Notes under the pieces: model-generated | Databases searched by the model: none | What the model saw: the letters and a program-made list of their open reading frames with translations, nothing else | What the model was told of the DNA's origin: nothing | Program-made: the position numbers and the translations under genes | Shown here: one piece after another, positions 1 through 5,877 of the stretch | Layout of the letters: each line of letters starts with the position of its first letter | Numbering within the stretch: the stretch's first letter is position 1 | Origin: DATFXF01 sp035258565 | GTDB taxonomy: Bacteria > Acidobacteriota > Terriglobia > Acidiferrales > UBA7541 | DNA length: 10,655 nt | Direction: 5' to 3' | Assembly: GCA_035258565.1 (NCBI GenBank) | Contig: DATFXF010000408.1 | Coordinates: 1 to 10,655, forward strand

Positions 1-162
1 CCCGTTGAGATCGTGATGACGCTTCCCCACGATATCACAATGGTCGGCCCAGTGAGGGTGAGTTGCCTGGGCCGAATCCAGCCTCAACCTGATCGCCGAG
101 TGGGCGTCGTGGCCACCCTCGAGCGATACGAGTTTCTACGAAGCGATGGAAACGCCGCCTAA
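1..162 (+). CDS. PilZ domain protein, C-terminal end (partial)
   Basis: The first frame is open from the window edge to a TAA at 160-162 and gives 53 residues. They read as the last strands of a PilZ domain: an MTLPHDITMVGPVRVSC stretch, then GRI, then RRVGVVATLERYEFL. The TLPxxIT...PVRVxCxGR...VGVAAxIERYEF pattern is what I know from short PilZ proteins, which act as c-di-GMP receptors or degenerate relatives of them. The N-terminal RxxxR and D/NxSxxG ligand motifs would lie upstream of the window, so c-di-GMP binding cannot be judged. The gene ends 34 bases before a long hairpin that could end its transcript. The family call is by pattern recognition only and is fairly sure; the cellular role is unknown. 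Confidence 0.75.
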   Translation, partial: PVEIVMTLPHDITMVGPVRVSCLGRIQPQPDRRVGVVATLERYEFLRSDGNAA

Positions 163-619
163 ATGAGATCTTGCCCACAGAAGCCCCGGCGCGGGTAAGA
201 GAGGCCGAGGCGCTTCCCCTCATCTACCCCCAGACCGAAGTGCCTCGGCCAGTCTCTCTTTGTAGCCAAATCGAGTTTGTGCACGACTGCTCAGGATGGA
301 AACAGGGGAATGTGGGGAGCGGTGATGACAAACTTCCTGCCAGGCGTCTGAGTGCGTGTGTTCATGGATCTCTCTCGCTTGGCGGCCCCGCGGTATCGCT
401 ACTCACAGGTCAACCTTCATTTGGGTCTTGGTCTCAGTTTTGTGAGACGAGATGGAACCCGGGAGGTAGGATGCAGGAATTCTGTGGCACTCCCCATGTC
501 AAGGTTGCACCTGCGGATGCGGAAGACATACACTCCCACCGCGGCGATAACTGGCCGCCGACAGTGGGCATGTGAGTTTCCTTCCTGGGGCCCAACTAGA
601 CGACGACTTCGGCCTTCTT
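163..619. other. Gene-free stretch, no recognisable coding sequence
   Basis: This stretch contains overlapping open frames on both strands. Their translations are rich in Arg, Pro, Ser and Cys and resemble no family I know, and no good ribosome binding site precedes them. The only clear structure is the hairpin at 197-260. The 3' part runs into the GMC oxidoreductase remnant, so some of this DNA may be decayed upstream sequence of that gene, but I found no GMC motif before about 620. I treat it as intergenic or degenerate DNA. Confidence 0.5.
197..260 (+). terminator. Long imperfect hairpin downstream of the PilZ gene
   Basis: Three helices stack. AAGAGA (197-202) pairs with TCTCTT (255-260), GGCCGAGGC (203-211) pairs with GCCTCGGCC (242-250), and CTTC (213-216) pairs with GAAG (237-240). 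A G-T (G-U in RNA) pair sits at 212/241 and a 4-nt bulge at 251-254. The loop is 20 nt (217-236) and C-rich. The element starts 34 bases after the PilZ stop and its 3' arm is pyrimidine-rich, so a terminator or 3'-end stabilising structure is the simplest reading. The long loop and the lack of a clean T-run are unusual for an intrinsic terminator. Confidence 0.5.
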
Positions 620-811
620 GTGACCTTTCAAGAGGGTTCAGTCGCGATCCGATTGATGAGCGCTCGACGTCAATTGCGGGGCCGCGACGTGGACAACCTC
701 TACCTTGTGGCTGCCAGCTTTTTCCCCTCGAGCGTCACCGTGAACCCTGGACTGACAATCATGGCCAATGCGCTCCGCGTCGCGGATCACCCGTGCGAGC
801 GGTTAGGTTGA
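620..811 (+). pseudogene. GMC oxidoreductase, decayed C-terminal remnant
   Basis: The frame ending in TGA at 809-811 carries the signature C-terminus of glucose-methanol-choline oxidoreductases. GRDVDNLYLVAASFFPSS is followed by NPGLTIMANALRVADH, matching the family pattern HDVDNLYVVDxSFFPSS...NPxLTIxANALRxxDH. These FAD enzymes oxidise alcohols and sugars, and this segment carries the Asn-Pro of the active site. Just upstream, at 660-677, a different frame reads ALDVNC, which is the family's SxLDVNCxxHDVDNLY continuation; a 1-nt loss near 677 would join the two. FQEGSV at about 629-643 resembles the HQxGTV motif. The preceding 450 or so residues of a normal GMC enzyme are missing, so this is a broken relic. 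Its stop lies directly before the ribosome binding site of the next gene. Confidence 0.75.
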
Positions 812-818
812 GAAGGAG
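812..818 (+). promoter_or_regulatory. Ribosome binding site of the flavin disulfide oxidoreductase
   Basis: GAAGGAG lies 9 nt before the ATG at 828 and fixes that start. It directly follows the stop of the GMC remnant, which suggests the two genes were once co-transcribed. Confidence 0.8.
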
Positions 819-827
819 TTTCCTTGT

Positions 828-2198
828 ATGAGGTATGACGCGATCGTCATCGGCTCCGGCCAGGCGGGCAATCCACTCTCTCAGAAATTGGCTGACCTCG
901 GCTGGACCGTAGCCTTGATCGAGAAAGGGCACTTGGGCGGTACCTGCATCAACACCGGCTGCACTCCAACCAAGACGATGGTGGCCAGCGCCCAAGTGGC
1001 CTATTACGCTCGGAACGCCGCGCGGTGGGGCGTGCGCGCCGACCAGGTGAGCGTCGATCTGCCTGCGGTTGTGGCCCGCAAGAATCAAGTTGTGCAAAGT
1101 TTCCGGTCTGGGCAGCAACGCAGGGTCGATCAGCGCCCGAATCTGCACTTGCACCGCGGGCCGGCACAATTCCTCGATTCTCGTCGGGTGGCGGTGAACG
1201 ACGAGGTGCTCGAAAGCGAGCGCATCTTCATCAACACGGGGGCCCGGGCCGCAATCCCCCGCATTGAAGGCCTGGACGTGGTCAGCTATCTGACCCACGC
1301 CAGCATCATGGAACTAACTGAACTACCCGAACACCTGTTGGTTCTGGGCGGTGGCTACATTGGGCTGGAGTTCGGCCAGATGTTCCGACGTTTCGGTAGC
1401 CGTGTCACCGTGGTTCATCAAAGCGACCAGATTCTATCTCGGGAAGACGCAGAAGTCGCCAACGAGCTGCGAAAGATCCTTGAAGTAGAGGGGGTCCGCT
1501 TCGAGTTAAATGCACGCACCACACGTGTCCAAAGGTCCGACGGTCAGATCACACTGACCCTCGAGGGGTCGAAAGGCCGCCTCACGCTTTCAGGCTCCCA
1601 TCTGCTCGTAGCCGCGGGCCGAAAGCCCAACTCGGATGGCCTGGGACTAGATAAAGCAGGAGTCGAAACCGATAGCCAAGGCTTTATCAGAGTGAACGGT
1701 CGGCTGGAAACCAGTGTTCCGGGTATCTGGGCGCTGGGAGACGTCAAGGGCGGACCAGCCTTTACGCACATTTCTTACAACGACTACCAGATCGTGTACG
1801 CCAATCTGATCGAGGGCAAGAATCTGAGCATCGATGACCGCTACGTGCCGTATGCGGTCTTCACCGACCCACAACTCGGAGGTGTCGGCCTAACCGAAAA
1901 GGAGGCCCGAACAAAAGGATACGTACTGAAAATCGGGAGGACCCCGATGGCCAACGTCGCCCGCGCCATCGAGCGCGACGAGACCGCCGGGCTAATGAAG
2001 CTTGTCGTCGATGCCGCGAACGACCACATCCTTGGCGCGTCCATTTTGGCCACTGAAGGAGGCGAGCTCGTGCAGATGCTCGGTGTGCTCATGATGGCTC
2101 GCCTGCCTTACACCCTGCTGAAAGGCGCCGTTTATATCCACCCCACACTGGCGGAAGGTTTTTTTGCGCTCATGGAATCTGTCAAGCCGGTGGACTGA
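828..2198 (+). CDS. FAD-dependent pyridine nucleotide-disulfide oxidoreductase, mercuric-reductase-like
   Basis: This is a class I flavoprotein disulfide reductase of 456 residues. The FAD Rossmann motif GSGQAG spans residues 9-14. The redox pair sits in GGTCINTGCTPTK with Cys40 and Cys45. The NAD(P) motif GGGYIG spans 174-179, the second FAD motif GD is at 304-305, and the C-terminal dimer-interface HPTLAE gives His438 and Glu443, the usual catalytic dyad. The GCTPTK form and the overall length fit the mercuric-reductase-like branch. It has no N-terminal NmerA domain and no C-terminal Cys-Cys pair (it ends ESVKPVD), and no merR, merT or merP is visible. Mercury reduction is therefore unlikely, and a general NAD(P)H-dependent disulfide or quinone reductase is more plausible. 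Cytosolic. The start is secured by the strong ribosome binding site at 812-818. The substrate is unknown. Confidence 0.9.
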   Translation: MRYDAIVIGSGQAGNPLSQKLADLGWTVALIEKGHLGGTCINTGCTPTKTMVASAQVAYYARNAARWGVRADQVSVDLPAVVARKNQVVQSFRSGQQRRVDQRPNLHLHRGPAQFLDSRRVAVNDEVLESERIFINTGARAAIPRIEGLDVVSYLTHASIMELTELPEHLLVLGGGYIGLEFGQMFRRFGSRVTVVHQSDQILSREDAEVANELRKILEVEGVRFELNARTTRVQRSDGQITLTLEGSKGRLTLSGSHLLVAAGRKPNSDGLGLDKAGVETDSQGFIRVNGRLETSVPGIWALGDVKGGPAFTHISYNDYQIVYANLIEGKNLSIDDRYVPYAVFTDPQLGGVGLTEKEARTKGYVLKIGRTPMANVARAIERDETAGLMKLVVDAANDHILGASILATEGGELVQMLGVLMMARLPYTLLKGAVYIHPTLAEGFFALMESVKPVD

Positions 2199-2232
2199 TT
2201 GCGCCGGCGACGAGCACATAACGTAATGCGAA

Positions 2233-2259
2233 CGGCCCGACCGCTAGGCGATCGGGCTG
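2233..2259 (+). terminator. Hairpin, probable terminator of the oxidoreductase gene
   Basis: GCCCGA (2235-2240) pairs perfectly with TCGGGC (2252-2257). Inside it, after one C/A mismatch, CGC (2242-2244) pairs with GCG (2248-2250) over a TAG loop. A C-G pair and a G-T pair extend the outside to 2233 and 2259. It starts 34 nt after the oxidoreductase stop and is followed by a pyrimidine-rich stretch rather than a clean T-run, so termination is likely but not proven. Confidence 0.5.
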
Positions 2260-2333
2260 AGACCCTTTCGGTTCTCTTCCTTCTTCTCGCGCTTGTCCCG
2301 GCGCAGCGGGCGGCCTTCGCGCAGCTGGGAGCA

Positions 2334-2352
2334 CAGCCTGCGTCTCAGGCTG
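2334..2352 (+). repeat. Perfect 7-bp inverted repeat
   Basis: CAGCCTG (2334-2340) and CAGGCTG (2346-2352) form a perfect stem around a 5-nt loop, followed by a run of seven C. It sits midway in the spacer before the glycosidase operon. It could be a second, weak terminator, a leader structure of the operon transcript, or chance in GC-rich DNA. Confidence 0.4.
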
Positions 2353-2523
2353 CCCCCCCAAGCGGACCTTGTGGGCTTTCCATCCGTTCGCGCAAGTCAC
2401 GGGGCGGCGACAAGCCCGATTCAAAATCCTCCGCGACCTACTCGCCAATTTTGCATCCAATTGCGTTAAGCTCAAGGGCCCGCTCGATTTCGTTCGCCCG
2501 TGCTCGGTAGCCACGAGCCGTTC

Positions 2524-2530
2524 GAGGAGA
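2524..2530 (+). promoter_or_regulatory. Ribosome binding site selecting the glycosidase start
   Basis: GAGGAGA ends 11 nt before the ATG at 2542. It favours this start over the in-frame GTG at 2500, whose extra 14 codons include the ribosome binding site itself. Confidence 0.7.
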
Positions 2531-2541
2531 GACGCCCGCGC

Positions 2542-5223
2542 ATGACTGCTGAGCATCGAAGGCTTGAAGAGTCGCGCTCGCGCAAGGTGCACTGGAAACG
2601 GTGGGGACCCTATCTTTCCGAGCGCCAGTGGGGCACGGTCCGCGAGGACTACAGCCCCTACGGCACGGCCTGGGACTATTTCCCGCATGATCATGCCCGC
2701 TCGCGCGCTTACCGCTGGGGCGAAGACGGCATCGGAGGCATTTCGGATCGCCATCAGCTTATTTGCTTTGCGCTGGCGCTCTGGAATGGCCGCGATCCGA
2801 TTCTGAAGGAACGTCTGTTTGGGCTTGGCGGCAACGAAGGCAATCACGGCGAGGATGTGAAGGAATACTACTTCTACCTGGACTCCACGCCCACGCACTC
2901 CTACATGAAATTCCTCTACAAGTACCCACAGGCGGAGTTCCCCTATGCGGAACTTCTCGAGGAGAATCGCCGCTGCGGGCGCGAAGCTCCGGAATTGGAA
3001 CTCCTGGACACGGGTATCTTCGACGAAGACCGCTACTTCGACCTGTTCATCGAATACGCCAAAGCTACGTCTGAGGACATCTTGATCCGTGTCTCGGCGC
3101 ATAACCGCGGTCCGGAAGCCGCCGGGCTTGATCTGTTGCCCACGATCTGGTTCCGCAACACGTGGTCGTGGGGCCGCGATCCCTTTCGCCCGATTGTTTT
3201 GCGCGCCTCTGCTTCCTTGGAAGCTGCGTCCGGTGCCAAGGTGATTGAGGCGCAGCACAAGGCTTACGGAACGCGCTGGCTGCTTTGTGAAACCCGTCCC
3301 AAGCGTGCCGAGGGAGGCGAGGCGGAACTGCTCTTCACCGAGAACGAAACGAACTTCAAGCGGCTGTTCGGCGTGGAGAATCGCACACCTTACGTCAAGG
3401 ACAGCATCCACGATTACGTTGTCCATGGCATCCGCCAAGCGGTGAACCCGGCGCAGACGGGCACGAAAGCGTCGGCGTTCTACCGATTCCAGATTGCACC
3501 CGGCGCAAGCGTCACGCTGCGGTTGCGCTTCACCGATCAGAAACCTTCTGCTCTCCTGCCGGACAGCCAGTTTGAGACCATCTTCGCACAGCGTATCGCC
3601 GAGGCTGACGAATTCTATGCTCCGCGCCGGGGCCGCTGCTGCTCAGGAGACGCCTGCAACATCCAGCGCCAGGCCTTCGCCGGGATGCTCTGGTCGAAGC
3701 AGTTTTATCACTGCGATGTCCGCATTTGGCTCGAAGGCGATCCGGCTCAGCCACCACCTCCGCCACAGCGCAAACGCGGCCGCAATCACGACTGGACGCA
3801 CCTTTACAACGGCGACGTGATCTCCATGCCCGACAAGTGGGAGTTCCCGTGGTATGCCGCCTGGGACCTGGGCTTCCACTCGATTACGCTCGCGCTGGTG
3901 GACCCAGATTTCGCCAAGGAGCAGCTCATCCTGCTCCTCCGCGAGTGGTATATGCACCCGAACGGCCAGTTGCCGGCCTACGAGTGGGCCTTCAGCGACG
4001 TCAACCCACCGGTCCACGCCTGGGCGGCCTGGCGCGTGTACAAGATCGAAAAGCGCCTTCGCGGCCATGCCGACCGCGCATTTCTCGAACGCGTCTTTCA
4101 CAAGCTGCTGCTGAACTTCACCTGGTGGGTGAACCGCAAAGACCCGGAAGGGAGGAATGTCTTCCAGGGCGGCTTCCTCGGTCTCGACAATATCGGGGTG
4201 TTCGACCGCTCGATGCCACTGCCCACTGGTGGGCACCTCGAACAGTCGGATGGCACGAGCTGGATGGGCATGTACTGCTTGAATATGCTGGCCATGGCGC
4301 TCGAACTTTCCCGCGAAGATCCGGCCTACGAGGACGTTGCCAGCAAGTTCTTTGAGCACTTCATCTATATTGCGCGCGCCACGAACGACCGCGGCGGGGA
4401 AGGCATTGCGCTCTGGGACGAGGAGGATGGCTTCTATTACGATGTGCTCCACCTGCCGGACGGCAGCCATCACTTCCTCCAGGTGCGCTCGATGGTCGGG
4501 CTGATTCCGCTGTTCGCCGTGGAAACACTTGAGCCCGAGATCGTGGACCGGCTGCCGGGGTTCCAGCGGCGGATGCAGTGGTTCATCGAGAATGCGCCCG
4601 ACGTGCCGGACCTCATTGACATGTCCCAGCGTTCGAAGCAGGGGGTGCGGCGGCTCCTTTCGCTAGTGAACCGCGCGCAACTCGTGCGTGTGCTCCGCTA
4701 TATGCTCGATGAGAGAGAGTTTCTTTCGCTCGGCGGCATCCGCGCGCTCTCGAAGTTCCACGAGCAGCACCCCTATATCTTCCGTACCGACACCCACGAA
4801 AGCCGCGTGGACTATGAGCCCGCCGAATCCACCACCGGGCTCTTTGGGGGCAATTCCAACTGGCGCGGGCCGGTGTGGTTTCCGGTGAACTACCTGCTCA
4901 TCGAATCGCTGCAAAAATTCCATTATTACTATGGCGACCAGCTGAGAGTGGAATGCCCCACGGGCTCGGGTCGGATGCAGACGCTTTGGGAAGTGGCTTG
5001 CGAGTTGTCTCGTCGCTTGATCCGCATCTTCCAGCGCTTGGAGCCGAACGGCTGCCGTCCCGTCTTCGGCCGCTTTCAAAAATTCCAGACCGATCCGCAC
5101 TGGCGCGACCTCATCCTTTTCTACGAATTCTTCCACGGCGATACCGGCGCCGGGCTGGGCGCCGCTCATCAGACGGGCTGGACCGGCCTGGTCGCCAAAC
5201 TCATCGAGCAAAGCGGGGAATAA
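2542..5223 (+). CDS. MGH1-like glycoside hydrolase (GH63-related glucosidase)
   Basis: This protein of 893 residues belongs to the large cytosolic MGH1-like/GH63-type (alpha/alpha)6-barrel glycosidases. The N-terminal half, starting with WGPYLSERQWGTVREDYS, is a beta-rich domain. The barrel begins near MPDKWEFPWYAAWDLGFHS (from residue 429). Asp442 in WDLGFH is the likely general acid by analogy with GH63. HPNGQLPAYEWAF (from 472) and NWRGPVWFPVNYLLIESL (Trp774 to Leu790, with Glu788) are strongly conserved pocket segments. There is no signal peptide or membrane segment. GH63 relatives remove terminal glucose or mannose from glycosides such as alpha-glucosides and mannosylglycerate, and the true substrate here is not known. 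The dehydrogenase remnant follows after 4 nt and then the debranching enzyme, which points to cytosolic alpha-glucan breakdown. The gene is intact. Confidence 0.88.
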   Translation: MTAEHRRLEESRSRKVHWKRWGPYLSERQWGTVREDYSPYGTAWDYFPHDHARSRAYRWGEDGIGGISDRHQLICFALALWNGRDPILKERLFGLGGNEGNHGEDVKEYYFYLDSTPTHSYMKFLYKYPQAEFPYAELLEENRRCGREAPELELLDTGIFDEDRYFDLFIEYAKATSEDILIRVSAHNRGPEAAGLDLLPTIWFRNTWSWGRDPFRPIVLRASASLEAASGAKVIEAQHKAYGTRWLLCETRPKRAEGGEAELLFTENETNFKRLFGVENRTPYVKDSIHDYVVHGIRQAVNPAQTGTKASAFYRFQIAPGASVTLRLRFTDQKPSALLPDSQFETIFAQRIAEADEFYAPRRGRCCSGDACNIQRQAFAGMLWSKQFYHCDVRIWLEGDPAQPPPPPQRKRGRNHDWTHLYNGDVISMPDKWEFPWYAAWDLGFHSITLALVDPDFAKEQLILLLREWYMHPNGQLPAYEWAFSDVNPPVHAWAAWRVYKIEKRLRGHADRAFLERVFHKLLLNFTWWVNRKDPEGRNVFQGGFLGLDNIGVFDRSMPLPTGGHLEQSDGTSWMGMYCLNMLAMALELSREDPAYEDVASKFFEHFIYIARATNDRGGEGIALWDEEDGFYYDVLHLPDGSHHFLQVRSMVGLIPLFAVETLEPEIVDRLPGFQRRMQWFIENAPDVPDLIDMSQRSKQGVRRLLSLVNRAQLVRVLRYMLDEREFLSLGGIRALSKFHEQHPYIFRTDTHESRVDYEPAESTTGLFGGNSNWRGPVWFPVNYLLIESLQKFHYYYGDQLRVECPTGSGRMQTLWEVACELSRRLIRIFQRLEPNGCRPVFGRFQKFQTDPHWRDLILFYEFFHGDTGAGLGAAHQTGWTGLVAKLIEQSGE

Positions 5224-5227
5224 TTCC

Positions 5228-5827
5228 GTGAAAGCCATCGCGGTCATTCCGGGAAAGCCCAACAGCATCCATCTGCGGGAAGTTGCGAAGCCTGGTCTCG
5301 AGGAGGTGTCTCAGGGGCGCGGGGTGCTCGTGAAAATCTTGCGCGTAGGCGTGGATGGTACCGACAAGGAGATCAACCGGGGCTCTATGGCGCGGCGCCG
5401 CCCGGGTACGAGTACCTAATCACCGGTCATGAGAGCTTTGGCCGCGTGGAGGCCGTGGGGCCAAACGTGACAGAGCTCCAGCCGGGTGAGTATGTCACGG
5501 CCACTGTTCGCCGGCCCGGCTCAAGCCTTTACGATGAAATCGGCACGTACGACATGACCACCGACGACACCGGAAGTCCCGAGTGATAAAATTAATCTCA
5601 GCTTTGTGCTGGGGAACAAAGTGGCGGTGGGCAGCGTGAACGCCAGCCGCGAATACTTTGAACAGGGCGTGAAGGACTTTGCTCAAGCCGAGCTTTCCTA
5701 TCCCGGCTGGCTCTGCCAATTGCTGACGCACAGGATTCAGGGGCTCGAGCGTTACCAGGAGCTGATCGAAACGCTGACCGAGGCTAAGAACGCCATTAAG
5801 GTGTTCTGTGAGGTTGCCCCGCTGTAG
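5228..5827 (+). pseudogene. Glucose 1-dehydrogenase (MDR family), frameshifted and internally deleted
   Basis: Three blocks of one zinc-dependent glucose 1-dehydrogenase follow in order. Block 1 (5228-5382, GTG start, GGGGAA upstream) begins MKAIAVIPGKPNS and reaches GVDGTDKEIN, with Asp43 as a probable zinc ligand. A 1-nt loss near 5381-5383 moves the sense frame; without the shift the frame stops at 5417-5419. Block 2 (5383-5571) reads YEYLITGHESFGRVEAVGPN with the His-Glu zinc ligands and ends GTYDMTTDDT. Block 3 (5573-5827), in the first frame again, runs EVPSDKINLSFVLGNK to IKVFCEVAPL, the normal C-terminus. About 198 residues remain, against roughly 355-370 in the family. The missing part is the NAD(P)-binding Rossmann domain, so no active enzyme is possible. 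The intact enzyme would oxidise beta-glucose to gluconolactone. Confidence 0.85.
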
Positions 5828-5877
5828 GCCGAGCGTTCGATCGACCGGGCCTGAGCATCTTGGGGCGATGACGACCG

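Larger units (their letters stand above)
2199..2541. other. 343-bp gene-free spacer with hairpins
   Basis: This spacer separates the oxidoreductase from the glycosidase operon and should hold the operon's promoter. I see two good hairpins (2233-2259 and 2334-2352) and a pyrimidine-rich stretch between them. No convincing -35/-10 pair stands out. Open frames on either strand here are short or shadows of neighbours, and their translations are basic and low in complexity. Confidence 0.6.

Noticed and set aside
352..831. A 159-codon open frame on the + strand before the flavin oxidoreductase
   Set aside because: The translation is Arg/Pro-rich with no family resemblance and no ribosome binding site. 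It overlaps the GMC remnant, which is clearly read in another frame.
2440..2500. Promoter for the glycosidase operon (TTGCAT / TTGCGT as -35 candidates)
   Set aside because: No matching -10 box at 16-18 nt spacing was found.
2182..3438. A 418-codon open frame on the - strand
   Set aside because: Most of it lies opposite the well-supported glycosidase gene and is a typical GC-rich shadow. A short basic stretch in the 2199-2330 spacer did not resemble any known protein end.
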